From Candidatus Vicinibacter affinis (GTDB lineage Bacteria > Bacteroidota > Bacteroidia > Chitinophagales > Saprospiraceae): 64,000 bases of DNA. Location: assembly GCA_016714365.1 (NCBI GenBank), contig JADJNH010000007.1, positions 62,001 to 126,000 on the forward strand. Direction: 5' to 3'. Positions within the stretch are counted from its first letter, which is position 1. Each line of letters begins with the position of its first letter. Shown one piece after another: positions 9,513 through 19,217 of the stretch. Position numbers and translations under genes: made by a program. The notes beneath the pieces were generated by a model. That model did no database searches. It was not told where the DNA came from and saw nothing but the letters and a program-made list of their open reading frames with translations.

Positions 9513-10172
9513 TTAACCCACAACATTGAAATTAAACGCACCACTTTTTTTGGCTCCATAAACTCTTAACCATACCGGTAACACTGCTTCTGTCCCTCGA
9601 GCCGAACTGATGTCACCAAGATCAAGTATATGCTCATCTTTCCAGCCAAACTCATTCAGTAATTTCTTTACTGTGGTTTTGGCATCCTCATCATTACCAC
9701 AAATAAAATTGGTGTGATTTCCTTCATTGATCATGGCGGGATTCACCATAATGCCACACCACATGGTATTTAAAGTTTTGACCACTTTAAGTTTTGGAAA
9801 TCTTGTCTGAATCTCTTCTCCCAAAGAATGGGTATTGGATAATGCAGGAATAAGTCCGGGTGGCATGCCATGACTAAAATCAAGTGGATTTGCCACGTCT
9901 ATCAATATCTTTCCTGCTATTCCTGGACCGGCTGCAAGAATTGCTTCAACGGAAACTTCGCCTTTGGTACAATTGAACAAAATTTCTCCGAAGTCTGCTG
10001 CTTCCGCAAATGTGCCTGCACTTGTCGTTGATTGACCATGCTTTTGTACAAATGCCTGCGCTTTATCATTATTTGAAGTACGTGATCCCATCATCACTTC
10101 ATGACCCAATTCGACTAAACGAGACCCAATAGTATCTCCTACCGTACCAGTACCAAGAATTCCAATTTTCAT
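9513..10172 (-). CDS. NADPH-dependent F420 reductase-like NAD(P)-binding protein
   Basis: 219 residues. The N-terminal dinucleotide-binding motif GILGTGTVGDTIGSRL (residues 3-18) is followed by GSRTS, the phosphate-contacting arginine loop that indicates NADP(H). The DVANPLDFSHGMPPGL and VKTLNTMWCGIM segments are typical of the NPD/F420-dependent NADP reductase family. Related proteins in organisms without F420 are commonly annotated as NAD(P)-binding domain proteins, and no F420 genes are visible, so the substrate is open. It stands alone between convergent and tandem neighbours. Confidence 0.85.
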   Translation of the reverse strand: MKIGILGTGTVGDTIGSRLVELGHEVMMGSRTSNNDKAQAFVQKHGQSTTSAGTFAEAADFGEILFNCTKGEVSVEAILAAGPGIAGKILIDVANPLDFSHGMPPGLIPALSNTHSLGEEIQTRFPKLKVVKTLNTMWCGIMVNPAMINEGNHTNFICGNDEDAKTTVKKLLNEFGWKDEHILDLGDISSARGTEAVLPVWLRVYGAKKSGAFNFNVVG

Positions 10173-10296
10173 AACTTATGTTTTTGGTTGAATAAAAAAT
10201 GTAACAATAAAAGTCAAATCACAATTTCAAATTAACAACAGCTTCCTAAAGTTGTTTCAAAAAAAAATCATCAAACAAACCTAATTAGTAATCAGT

Positions 10297-11160
10297 CTAT
10301 TCCAAAATATCATGCACATCCCGTTTGATAATCGCATAGATCTGATCTGTAGGTAAATCATTGGGTTCTGTACCGAATGGATCTTCTATCTCTTCTGCCA
10401 ACAGCTCGATACTGGCAAAAATATAGAAAATCAAAGCCACTATTGGCATCGCCCAATATCCAAATTCTCTCACAAAACCAATGGGCATTGTGAAGATGTA
10501 TAAAAAAATCACTTTTTTCAAAAACAAACTGTACGAATAGGGAATTGGTGTGTTTTTGATTCGCTCGCAGGCACCCATGTTATCCGAAAAAGATTGAAGT
10601 TCATTGTTGATAAAAAGAATTTGCTCCGGAGATAAAATTTTTAATTTCAACAAATGATTCACTTCTGTATAGATCGCCTGCATGATACGGCTGGGTATGT
10701 GGTGATGTGATTCATAATATTCGATTGGATAGCGCTCATTAAATCCCAGATTCTTCAAATGCAATTTTCCACGCAGCGACTCCTTTGCGGCATATACATA
10801 GTTGGTCAGCAATAACTTAAAGGTATGTTTGATATCGGGGTCCAGTTCAAGACTGTTTAATTTAAGTGCAAGATTTCTTGAATTGTTTACAAAACTACCC
10901 CAAAGCTTTCTCCCCTCCCACCATCTTTCGTAGGCTGTGTTCGTACGGAATACCAACAGTAAAGACAAAACAAAACCAACCAAAGAATGAATGGCCGTAG
11001 TATTCTTAAAGGAAGCATGAAAAATTTCATTTTCCAAAAAGGCTACAATTCCGGTATAAACTGCTACGCCCAAAATTCCGGGCCACATCATCCTGAATGT
11101 ATCGCTTTTATGAAAATTGAAAATAAGTTTCCACCAATCTTTGGGGTTGTAAATAACCAT
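10297..11160 (-). CDS. Bestrophin family (UPF0187) membrane channel protein
   Basis: 287 residues. Several membrane helices (residues about 25-45, 50-70, 210-255) with the family's signature FVLSLLLVFRTNTAYERWWEGRKLWG and the EEIEDPFGTEPNDLPTD acidic cluster, which corresponds to the calcium-clasp region of animal bestrophins. Bacterial homologues form pentameric ion channels in the inner membrane. The start ATG directly precedes VIYNPKDWW. It diverges from the PD40-amidohydrolase gene 123 bp away. Confidence 0.93.
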   Translation of the reverse strand: MVIYNPKDWWKLIFNFHKSDTFRMMWPGILGVAVYTGIVAFLENEIFHASFKNTTAIHSLVGFVLSLLLVFRTNTAYERWWEGRKLWGSFVNNSRNLALKLNSLELDPDIKHTFKLLLTNYVYAAKESLRGKLHLKNLGFNERYPIEYYESHHHIPSRIMQAIYTEVNHLLKLKILSPEQILFINNELQSFSDNMGACERIKNTPIPYSYSLFLKKVIFLYIFTMPIGFVREFGYWAMPIVALIFYIFASIELLAEEIEDPFGTEPNDLPTDQIYAIIKRDVHDILE

Positions 11161-11244
11161 ATAGCTAAATTGTCAGTAGTTAATGAAATTTTATTCAGGA
11201 ATACACAAGACTAAAGGCAAGCATTTTCAGAGCGGAAAGTTAAC

Positions 11245-11252
11245 TATCTTCG
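11245..11252 (+). promoter_or_regulatory. Possible -7 promoter box
   Basis: TATCTTCG is one base from the Bacteroidota -7 consensus TAnnTTTG and lies 32 bases upstream of the amidohydrolase start. No good -33 TTTG is seen at the standard spacing, so support is modest. Confidence 0.35.
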
Positions 11253-11283
11253 CCATTCCTTTTATCATTTAAACAAACAAAGT

Positions 11284-14200
11284 ATGCCATTCAACCTTCG
11301 TCAATACCAGATATTTCTGATATTAATAACCGGTTTACTGATCAGCAATCCGACAAAAGCACAAAAAGAAGAGGCTAAATGGGATGTTGCCAAACCGGAT
11401 CTTCCGACTAAGTCTTTTACACTTATTACAGAGGAAGGGACCTGGATGAACCTGGATGTAAGTCCTGATGGCAAGACCATAGTATTTGATTTGATGGGAG
11501 ATATTTTTACCATCCCAATGGCAGGTGGTAGCGCTCGTATTCTTCGCTCCGGGCTGCCCTATGAAGTTCAACCCAGATACAGTCCGGATGGAAAGAAAAT
11601 AAGTTTCACCAGTGATGCCGGAGGCGGTGACAATATTTGGATCATGAATGCAGATGGCAGTCATCCACAACAAGTAACCAAAGAAAAATTCAGACTTCTG
11701 AACAATGCAGTATGGATGCCGGATGGAGAATATTTGGTGGCAAGAAAACATTTTACCAGCCAACGATCTCTCGGAGCAGGAGAAATGTGGATGTATCACT
11801 ATTCAGGTGGAAGTGGCATCCAACTTACAGAACGCAAAAATGACCAACAAGATGTAAATGAACCTTACTGCAGCCCGGATGGAAGATATGTTTATTTCAG
11901 TGAAGACATGTATGATGGAGGATCCTTCCAATACAACAAAGACCCCAACAATCAGATATTCATCATTAGAAGATATGACCGAAAAGAAGGTAAAGTAGAA
12001 AATGTAATTGGTGGTCCTGGATCTGCATTTCGTCCCACACTTTCCAGAGATGGAAAAAAGATCGCCTACATTCGTCGTGATCGCACTAAAACTACTTTAA
12101 TAATCCATGACCTCGCTACCGGTGAAGAAAAAATGATCTGCTCTGAACTCAGTAAGGACCAACAAGAAGCATGGACAGTGTTTGGAATCTACACAGGATT
12201 CAATTGGACTCCGGATGATAAATCCATCATCATCTGGGCTCAGGGAAAAATTAAAAAAATTGACATTGCAACTTCAGAAATTACCAACATTCCATTTAAA
12301 GTGGAAGTTGAACATACATTAATTGAACCATGTCAAAGCAAACAAATTTGTTTCGCACCGGAAATAAAAATTCACGCATTAAGACAAACCAAAACAAGTC
12401 CTGATGGCAAGATGATTGTTTTTAATGCGGTGGGGCAATTGTATCAAATGCAATTACCAAAAGGCAAACCGAAAAGATTGACAACTGACACCCATTTGGA
12501 ATTCGAACCTTCCTTTTCTCCTGATGGAAAAGAACTGCTTTATGTAATATGGGATGACGAAAAAATGGGAAGTATCATCAGATTGAATTTAGCCACTGGC
12601 AATAAAACCGTACTCACTTCGGAAAAAGGAATTTATCGCACGCCTTCTTTTTCTCCGGATGGAAAAATGGTAGTGTACCGTAAAGAAGCCGGGAACGATC
12701 ATCAGGGATATCAGTATGTAAAAAATCCGGGGATTTATATCATGCCTTCATCAGGAGGAAAAGCGACCTTGGTAAGTCCTGGTGGCGAATACCCTTATTT
12801 TTCAAATAATAATGACCGCATATTCTTTCAGACCGGAGGCTATCTATTCGGAAGTTTAAGTAAATCATTAAAATCAATTGGTCTGGATGGAAAAGACGAA
12901 AAAACCATTTTTACGAGTACGTATGCCAATCAATTCGTTCCAAGTCCTGACAATAAATGGGTAGCGTTCACCGAACTGTACAAAGTGTATATTGCTGCAA
13001 TGCCCTTACCCGGTAAATCAATTGTACTCAATAAAGAAACCAATGCAATACCTATGGCGCAAGTCACCGATAAGGCGGGTGTAAGTTTGCATTGGTCGTC
13101 AGACAGCAAGCAACTCCACTGGACACAGGGAAATGAATACTACACCGAAGAACTCAGAGATCGCTTCAAATTCCTGCGCAATGAAACTGATTCTCTTCCA
13201 CCATACGACAGTAATTTTGTAGAAATAAATTTATCTCTTCCTTCGGATATGCCAAAAGGAATCATCGCATTAACCAACGCGCGCATCATCACCATGGAAG
13301 GAAATCAGGTAATCGAAAATGGTTGCATTCTGATTGAAAACAATAAGATTAAAGAAGTGGGAACTTTAGAATCACTTCAATCCAAAATACCAGCCAACGC
13401 AAAAATAATGGACTTAAGTGGCAAAACCATTATGCCGGGCATGATTGATGTACATGCTCATGTGGGGGCATTTCGTTACGGATTAAGTCCTCAGAAACAT
13501 TGGCAATACTGGACCAATCTTGCTTATGGCGTAACCACCACACACGATCCTTCGACCAACAGCGAAATGGCATTCTCACAATCTGAAATGGTCAAAACGG
13601 GCGCGATGGTAGGACCCCGAATTTTTAGTACCGGAACCATCCTTTATGGTGCAGATGGAGATTTCAAGGCAACCATCGATAAATACGAGGATGCGGTATT
13701 TGCTTTAAAACGCACTAAATCATGGGGTGCTTTTTCTGTTAAATCTTACAATCAACCACGAAGAGAACAAAGACAAATGGTCATCAAGGCAGCCAAAGAA
13801 TTGGGCATGCTTGTTGTCCCTGAAGGCGGTTCATTTTTTTACCACAACATGAGTCAGGTTGCAGATGGACACACTGGAGTCGAACACAACATTCCGGTTG
13901 CACCTCTGTACAAAGATGTTCTTAATTTTTGGAAAGCATCCGGCTCGCACAACACACCAACACTTATCGTAAACTACGGATCAGTCAATGGTGAATACTA
14001 TTGGTATCAAAATACTGAAGTGTGGAACAACAAAAAGCTTTTGCGTTTTACACCAAGACATATTATAGACGGACGATCCCGACACCGCACCATGATTCCG
14101 CAGGAAGAATATGACAATGGACACATCCTTACTTCCAAGTCGTGCAAAGCGCTCCAGGACAATGGTGTAAACATCAACCTTGGCTCACATGGCCAAATTC

Positions 14201-14595
14201 AAGGTATTGGGGCACATTGGGAATTGTGGATGTTTGTACAGGGAGGAATGAGTCCGATGCAAGCATTAAGGTCTGCCACTTTAAACGGTGCAAAATACAT
14301 CGGAATGGATCAGGAAATCGGTTCCATCAAAGCCGGCAAACTTGCTGACCTCGTGATTATGGAAAAAAATCCACTGGATGACATCAGAAATTCAGAATCA
14401 ATTACACACACCATGATCAATGGTCGATTGTACAACGCAGAGGACATGGAGCAAATTTATCCTGAGAATAAAAAACGAACTAAATTTTATTGGGAATTGC
14501 CAGGTGCGGTTTTTCCATTTGATGTAAATGGTCAGAGCAATACCAGTCATGGCGTGAATTGCAGTTGCCAGGGATTGATGATGGAAGGGCAATAA
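11284..14595 (+). CDS. Exported PD40 beta-propeller amidohydrolase
   Basis: 1103 residues. A signal peptide (residues 1-26, ending PTKAQ) leads into a TolB-like propeller with repeated SPDGK blades (VSPDGKTI, YSPDGKKI, FSPDGKEL, FSPDGKMV) over about 40-640. A metal-dependent amidohydrolase domain follows over about 660-1080: ALTNARIITMEG, GKTIMPGMIDVHAHVG (the HxH metal pair), EHN, LGSHGQ, and the terminal GSIKAGKLADLVIMEKNPLDDI. The two-part form is known in Bacteroidota and related to prolidase/imidazolonepropionase-like hydrolases; the substrate is unknown. It probably acts in the periplasm, and there is no T9SS tail. Confidence 0.92.
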   Translation: MPFNLRQYQIFLILITGLLISNPTKAQKEEAKWDVAKPDLPTKSFTLITEEGTWMNLDVSPDGKTIVFDLMGDIFTIPMAGGSARILRSGLPYEVQPRYSPDGKKISFTSDAGGGDNIWIMNADGSHPQQVTKEKFRLLNNAVWMPDGEYLVARKHFTSQRSLGAGEMWMYHYSGGSGIQLTERKNDQQDVNEPYCSPDGRYVYFSEDMYDGGSFQYNKDPNNQIFIIRRYDRKEGKVENVIGGPGSAFRPTLSRDGKKIAYIRRDRTKTTLIIHDLATGEEKMICSELSKDQQEAWTVFGIYTGFNWTPDDKSIIIWAQGKIKKIDIATSEITNIPFKVEVEHTLIEPCQSKQICFAPEIKIHALRQTKTSPDGKMIVFNAVGQLYQMQLPKGKPKRLTTDTHLEFEPSFSPDGKELLYVIWDDEKMGSIIRLNLATGNKTVLTSEKGIYRTPSFSPDGKMVVYRKEAGNDHQGYQYVKNPGIYIMPSSGGKATLVSPGGEYPYFSNNNDRIFFQTGGYLFGSLSKSLKSIGLDGKDEKTIFTSTYANQFVPSPDNKWVAFTELYKVYIAAMPLPGKSIVLNKETNAIPMAQVTDKAGVSLHWSSDSKQLHWTQGNEYYTEELRDRFKFLRNETDSLPPYDSNFVEINLSLPSDMPKGIIALTNARIITMEGNQVIENGCILIENNKIKEVGTLESLQSKIPANAKIMDLSGKTIMPGMIDVHAHVGAFRYGLSPQKHWQYWTNLAYGVTTTHDPSTNSEMAFSQSEMVKTGAMVGPRIFSTGTILYGADGDFKATIDKYEDAVFALKRTKSWGAFSVKSYNQPRREQRQMVIKAAKELGMLVVPEGGSFFYHNMSQVADGHTGVEHNIPVAPLYKDVLNFWKASGSHNTPTLIVNYGSVNGEYYWYQNTEVWNNKKLLRFTPRHIIDGRSRHRTMIPQEEYDNGHILTSKSCKALQDNGVNINLGSHGQIQGIGAHWELWMFVQGGMSPMQALRSATLNGAKYIGMDQEIGSIKAGKLADLVIMEKNPLDDIRNSESITHTMINGRLYNAEDMEQIYPENKKRTKFYWELPGAVFPFDVNGQSNTSHGVNCSCQGLMMEGQ

Positions 14596-14601
14596 GAGAT
14601 G

Positions 14602-14675
14602 ACTGAACGATCTCTGCTTCGGCAGAGTATCGTGCGACAGCACGATAAGTGAAGGAACCGCAAAAGCGGCTAACG
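14602..14675 (+). repeat. Three-hairpin intergenic repeat, copy 1
   Basis: Contains three consecutive inverted repeats: CTCTGC/GCAGAG, TATCGTGC/GCACGATA and CCGC/GCGG. Same family as the four copies at 19521-19937, which run in the opposite orientation. It resembles REP/BIME-type elements; no REP transposase gene is in the window. Confidence 0.75.
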
Positions 14676-14719
14676 AGAGAAAGAGCTAATGTGATAATGA
14701 GTTAATTTGCTAATGGATA

Positions 14720-14818
14720 ACTGAACGATCTCTGCGCCAAGCAGTTTAGCGTGCGACAGCACGATAAGTGAAGGAACCCTGCCTGACTGCGTCGAAAGGC
14801 AGGCGCGAAAGCGGTAAC
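14720..14818 (+). repeat. Three-hairpin intergenic repeat, copy 2 with insertion
   Basis: Second copy in the same orientation as copy 1. The third hairpin is interrupted by an extra stem (CCTGCCT pairing with AGGCAGG), and the first hairpin is diverged, so this is a variant rather than an exact duplicate. Confidence 0.7.
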
Positions 14819-14902
14819 AAAAAAAATTAGCTGATGAGTTAATTTGAAAATGTGAACATTAGACTTCCAAATAAATGCATATCGGAAAAATTATATTATT
14901 TT

Positions 14903-15385
14903 TTACATCCAGATTTTTATCAACTCAAAAACAATCATTGAGCTCATTAGCACCGAAAGGATAACTTTAAATCCGATGCTGAGTAAAGTACCAAACAAAG
15001 TGCCCACTCCTGAACTGGTTGCATCCGGAACATTGCGTCCTGCAATCATATCTCCGATCACTGCACCAAGAAAAGTACCCAGTATCATACCTATCGGAGT
15101 AAAAAACATTCCTGCTACCATTCCTATAATACTTCCTGTTATGCCTTGCTTGGTGGCACCATATTTTTTAGCAGTCCATGCAGGAATTAAATAATCCAAA
15201 AAAAATATCACAACAGTCGCAATGCCCAGAAGAATAACAGTCCAGAAATCAAAAGGCTTATAAAAATACTGGACAATCAAAACAGCGACGTAATTCAACG
15301 GGTGACCCGGAAGTCCCGGAACAATACTACCGATAATTCCTACCACAGATAATATCAAAGCCAAAGCAATCCAGACAAATTCCAT
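14903..15385 (-). CDS. DUF456 domain membrane protein
   Basis: 160 residues, almost entirely hydrophobic, with four to five membrane helices. The N-terminal VGIIGSIVPGLPGHPLNY and the central glycine-rich GSIIGMVAGMFFTPIGMILG...GAVIGDMIAG segments are hallmarks of the DUF456 family of small inner-membrane proteins of unknown function. The length is typical. It runs in the same direction as, and downstream of, the T9SS protein at 15431 (45 bp apart), so the two may share a transcript. Confidence 0.88.
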   Translation of the reverse strand: MEFVWIALALILSVVGIIGSIVPGLPGHPLNYVAVLIVQYFYKPFDFWTVILLGIATVVIFFLDYLIPAWTAKKYGATKQGITGSIIGMVAGMFFTPIGMILGTFLGAVIGDMIAGRNVPDATSSGVGTLFGTLLSIGFKVILSVLMSSMIVFELIKIWM

Positions 15386-15430
15386 ATAATAAATTGCAAT
15401 TTCGTTGTTAAACTTTTTGATTTTAATTCT

Positions 15431-17107
15431 TTAAGACTTTACAAATCTAAAAATTCTCCGTTGGCCACTATTTTCAAGAATATGTAAAAAATAAATACCT
15501 GGCAATAAATGCTGAATATTAATATGACCCTCTATTGACAATAAATTGGCTGCAACCAGTTTACCATTAAAACAATATAATTCAAAGTGTGATGATCCGG
15601 CAATGTCTTTAATAAATATTTCATCAGAGGCAGGATTCGGACTAATTTTATAGTTGTCAATTTGATTAATATTCTGTGTAGATACTGTCCCAGATTTAAT
15701 GTCAAAATTGTTGTCAGGGTTAGGATCAATCAAATGATCTGGTGCAAAAGTGGAAAGAAAAATGGGAAAATTTTTCTGGAGAGTATATCCCCATACTAAA
15801 GCCTCCGTTTGCAATTCTATGGATTCATGTGGTAATAAAATTGTACCAATTTTATTAGAATAAAAATATTTCAAACAATTAAATCCTCCTAAAATACTAC
15901 TTTCTACATATTGGGTATTGGCTATTTTTTCACTTTCATTGGTGATTTTATAAAATACCTTATTTGCAATTTTATATAAAACACCAAATGGGCTGATGGT
16001 GCTATCAATTACCTGTGATTCAACTTTTAGAATATTTAATTTAATGTCAGCCACTTCACTGTATTCAATTTGGAAATTTTCAATTCCTTTTAAAAAATAA
16101 TAATTAACTTCATAACTATTTGTATGGTTATACTCACCAATGCTTTGTTGGCCAATGCAGTATACCTTATTCCCAAATGAAGTTATTTTTTCAAACCAAG
16201 AATTCGGATAGTTAGCAGTAACTAAGTTAATGACTTTACCAGATAAATCTAAGGTTAAAATTTTTCCAAAGTTATTCTTGTCCTGACCACAAATGTTTAT
16301 TTTATTTAAATCAATATCAAACCCATAAATATTTTTTAAATCTTGGTCTAAATTCAAGTATTGAATAGTGTCTTCAGTAATATGATATACAAACAAAGGT
16401 GACTTTTTCTCTGCTTTTGAGGCAAGGCAGAACAATTTACCTTCATTTAATTTAAAATCTTTCACCACAGAATTAAAAGTAAATAATCTCATTTCTTCTT
16501 GAGGGCTAACTTTATAAACCGTGTTGTACGTTGAGTAATAGATAACTCCATCCTTAGATGATTGGATAAATTGAATAGGATAATTGGTTAGTGAAGAATC
16601 ACCTATATGAACTTGAGAACCATCATCTATAATGTGATAAATTGTATTGAAAACTGACAAATACAAATTGGAATCTTGACCATAAAACAATTGAGGTTGT
16701 AAGTCTCCAGAAAACTTTTCATTGATTAAATACAACTCATCAACTTTATTTCCGGATTTATCAAAAACAATAAAAAATATGCCATAAACGCCAAGCACAT
16801 CATCAGCAATCTGATCCTTACCTGTCACACCAATTCGATTATTATCTAACCGTAAAATATCTGTACCAACTGTATATCCGTTGAAATTTATGTCATGTTT
16901 CCAAATGATAGCCTCTTTATCAGAAAAAGCATATACTGACGCCCCTGCACATTCCCCATCTGATCCTAAAGTTACTATATTTGAGTCTATATGGGTTAAT
17001 AAATCCATGTGGACTTGACCTGATTGAAAAGCATATTCCAAAAGCTTTTGACCTTGGAGGGCATAAGTGGCAAATAATAAGAAAAACGTAAATTTAAAAC
17101 TTTCCAA
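15431..17107 (-). CDS. T9SS-sorted secreted protein of unknown function
   Basis: 558 residues. N-terminal signal peptide (FKFTFFLLFATYALQGQ), then about 450 residues of beta-rich sequence with regularly spaced strands and motifs such as DLSGKVINLV and DKSGNKVDELYL that suggest a propeller-like fold, but I recognise no named domain. The last 75 residues (ISPNPASDEIFIKD to LPGIYFLHI...FRFVKS) are a type A T9SS sorting domain, so the protein should be delivered to the cell surface or outside. It is AT-rich with Asn/Lys/Ile bias. Confidence 0.8.
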   Translation of the reverse strand: MESFKFTFFLLFATYALQGQKLLEYAFQSGQVHMDLLTHIDSNIVTLGSDGECAGASVYAFSDKEAIIWKHDINFNGYTVGTDILRLDNNRIGVTGKDQIADDVLGVYGIFFIVFDKSGNKVDELYLINEKFSGDLQPQLFYGQDSNLYLSVFNTIYHIIDDGSQVHIGDSSLTNYPIQFIQSSKDGVIYYSTYNTVYKVSPQEEMRLFTFNSVVKDFKLNEGKLFCLASKAEKKSPLFVYHITEDTIQYLNLDQDLKNIYGFDIDLNKINICGQDKNNFGKILTLDLSGKVINLVTANYPNSWFEKITSFGNKVYCIGQQSIGEYNHTNSYEVNYYFLKGIENFQIEYSEVADIKLNILKVESQVIDSTISPFGVLYKIANKVFYKITNESEKIANTQYVESSILGGFNCLKYFYSNKIGTILLPHESIELQTEALVWGYTLQKNFPIFLSTFAPDHLIDPNPDNNFDIKSGTVSTQNINQIDNYKISPNPASDEIFIKDIAGSSHFELYCFNGKLVAANLLSIEGHINIQHLLPGIYFLHILENSGQRRIFRFVKS

Positions 17108-17314
17108 AACGATGATTTCGATTGAAGATACTAGTTTTTTTTGATTAATTGAATTATCACTCTGTACTTATCACACAATTACCAAAATTCTATAAAAATT
17201 GAAATAATCAAAAAAAAATTAATCAGAACCTCACAAAGGAATAATTCATTGTATGAACGTTATCGAATCTCGAAGGGTTGACTCTTTTACGTGAGATGCA
17301 TTACAGATAGGACT

Positions 17315-17615
17315 TATGTCACCCCTCCGGGGTTCGTTTTCGCCTTTCTACGTTGAATTATAACAATTACATCCCTCCGGGATTTATTCACTCTATAAAA
17401 GCCACTCATCTTGCTATAGACATAAAACATTCACATAAAACCCCGTAGGGGTAAAATCTTACTAACGACAACTCCTGTCAAACAAATCCCATAGGGGTGA
17501 CATCTTCATAACAAAACAACCACACAGCAATAAACCCCGTAGGGGTGACATCTTCGTACAAGCAACAACCACACAGCAATAAACCCCGTAGGGGTGACAT
17601 CTTCGTACAAGCAAC
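17315..17615. repeat. CCCCGTAGGGG palindromic repeat cluster
   Basis: At least six copies of a short palindrome of the form (A/T)CCCC-nnn-GGGG(T/A): CCCTCCGGGG near 17325, CCCTCCGGGA near 17372, and CCCCGTAGGGG near 17440, 17490 (as CCCATAGGGG), 17535 and 17583. The last two sit in an almost perfect direct repeat of about 48 bp that includes ACCACACAGCAATAAA and GACATCTTCGTACAAGC. Such intergenic elements are widespread in Bacteroidota genomes; the function is unknown. Confidence 0.7.
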
Positions 17616-17643
17616 GGAAAGCCTAATCACCAAACCTAAACCT

Positions 17644-17651
17644 TATCTTTG
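17644..17651 (+). promoter_or_regulatory. Bacteroidota-type -7 box (TAnnTTTG)
   Basis: TATCTTTG fits the consensus exactly and lies 18 bases before the TTG start of the zinc-finger SDR. It predicts a very short 5' leader and supports that start. No convincing -33 element is visible. Confidence 0.5.
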
Positions 17652-17669
17652 CAAAAAATATGATCAGCC

Positions 17670-19217
17670 TTGAGCTCAGATAACCAAACCTCCCCGCAAA
17701 TCACAGTTTCAGAAATAGAGCAAAGCCTGCGCCTCCTTGGATTGTTAAACCAACACCCCGAGATGCTTGCTGCCTTGGAAGAAGACCAAAGAATTGCATT
17801 GCTTAAAGCCGCCGGCCAACTCTCCAGACCCGATAGGGTCGAATTGAAAAGCCGCAACAAAACCATCAAAAAAGAACAAGCTAAAAAAGCCCGCACCAAA
17901 GACAAACACGCCCGTGCCGCGACGGGAATTCGCAAGGCCCGGACAGAAAGCGTTTTCGTCGCACCTAAAGAACTACCCATTGGCAATACCGAAAATGAAG
18001 AAAGGAAAATCCTGACTTCGCCCCGCAATTGCTACATCTGCAAAGCAGAATTCACGGAGGTGCATCACTTCTACGATGCCATGTGCACCCCTTGCGGAGA
18101 TTTCAATTATGCCAAACGGTTCCAGATCTGTGACCTGAGCGGTCAGGTGGCCCTTATCACCGGTTCCCGGTTAAAGATAGGATATCAGGCCACTTTAAAA
18201 ATGCTTCGTTCAGGAGCCCGCGTAATAGCCACTACGCGCTTTCCTATTGACTCTGCAATTAGATTCAGCAAAGAAGAAGATTTCGCTTCCTGGGGAAACA
18301 GGTTGGACATTTACGGTTTGGATTTGAGACATTTGCCCAGTGTAGAGTTATTCGCAAGGTATGTGGAGAGCCATTACGATCGATTGGATATTTTGATCAA
18401 CAATGCTGCGCAGACAGTCAGACGCCCACCCGGATTTTACGCACATCTGATGGACACCGAGCACAGGTCATTTGATAGTTTGCCGGAAGGAGCACGGCAA
18501 TTGTTGAAGAAAATGAAAACGCTTGAAAGTGAACTCCAACAAGGCATACCCGCTTTAGGTGAGATAAGCAATCTGCCACTTTCCTGGCATGGCCCGGACA
18601 ACAGTGTAGGGATCAGATCCTCTGCCGACCTGTCTCAAATCCCCTACCGCTTTGACCAGAGTTTGCAGAGCCATGAAGTATTTCCGGAAGGTAAGCTGGA
18701 CGCAGACCTCCAGCAGGTAGATTTAAGGACGACCAATAGCTGGAGGTATAAACTTGGAGAGATTGAAACTGCCGAGATGATTGAAGTCCAACTGGTAAAC
18801 GCCATGGCCCCTTTCATTCTCAACAACCGTTTACTCCATTTGATGAAAAAGGAGTTGACAGGGCACAAGCATATCGTCAACGTTACTGCGATGGAAGGTA
18901 AATTTTATCGATTTACCAAAGCAGCCAGACATCCTCATACCAACATGGCAAAGGCAGCATTGAACATGATGACGCACACAGCTGCAGCGGAACTGGCAAA
19001 AGATGGAATTTACATGAATGCGGTGGATACAGGTTGGGTTACGGACGAAGACCCTGCAGAATTGGCCCGGCATAAATCGGAAACACACGATTTTCAGCCC
19101 CCGTTGGATATTGTGGACGGGGCAGCGCGAATCTGTGATCCATTTATTGATGGAATACTAACCGGAGAGCACTGGTGCGGAAAATTTTTAAAAGATTACA
19201 GGCCGATTGATTGGTAA
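17670..19217 (+). CDS. SDR-family protein with N-terminal helical region and four-cysteine zinc-binding motif
   Basis: 515 residues, about twice a normal SDR. Residues 1-110 are helical and very basic. A CxxC-x14-CxxC cluster (Cys121, 124, 139, 142) likely binds zinc, followed directly by an SDR Rossmann fold from about 155 (ALITGSRLKIG at 161-171, INNAA at 243-247). The catalytic YxxxK reads TNMAK (Thr424, Lys428) and the serine site reads VTAMEG, so classical SDR catalysis is doubtful. TTG at 17670 is the only start before an in-frame stop just upstream; Met32 is the alternative. A TAnnTTTG box 18 bases away supports the TTG. Substrate unknown. Confidence 0.82.
   Translation: MSSDNQTSPQITVSEIEQSLRLLGLLNQHPEMLAALEEDQRIALLKAAGQLSRPDRVELKSRNKTIKKEQAKKARTKDKHARAATGIRKARTESVFVAPKELPIGNTENEERKILTSPRNCYICKAEFTEVHHFYDAMCTPCGDFNYAKRFQICDLSGQVALITGSRLKIGYQATLKMLRSGARVIATTRFPIDSAIRFSKEEDFASWGNRLDIYGLDLRHLPSVELFARYVESHYDRLDILINNAAQTVRRPPGFYAHLMDTEHRSFDSLPEGARQLLKKMKTLESELQQGIPALGEISNLPLSWHGPDNSVGIRSSADLSQIPYRFDQSLQSHEVFPEGKLDADLQQVDLRTTNSWRYKLGEIETAEMIEVQLVNAMAPFILNNRLLHLMKKELTGHKHIVNVTAMEGKFYRFTKAARHPHTNMAKAALNMMTHTAAAELAKDGIYMNAVDTGWVTDEDPAELARHKSETHDFQPPLDIVDGAARICDPFIDGILTGEHWCGKFLKDYRPIDW

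Larger units (their letters stand above)
14596..14902. other. Intergenic stretch with hairpin repeats
   Basis: 307 bp between convergent genes holding two copies of the three-hairpin repeat (14602-14675 and 14720-14818) plus short AT-rich filler such as ATGAGTTAATTTG that also appears near 30150. No open frame resembles a gene. Confidence 0.7.
17108..17669. other. Intergenic stretch with CCCCGTAGGGG repeats
   Basis: 562 bp. The first 170 bp show nothing recognisable. From about 17315 onward there are copies of a short palindromic repeat (separate entry), then a promoter-like box just before the next gene. No coding sequence is supported. Confidence 0.65.

Noticed and set aside
14602..14818. 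CRISPR array or tRNA-like cluster
   Set aside because: Repeat units have internal hairpins and no unique spacers of constant length, so they fit REP-like elements instead.
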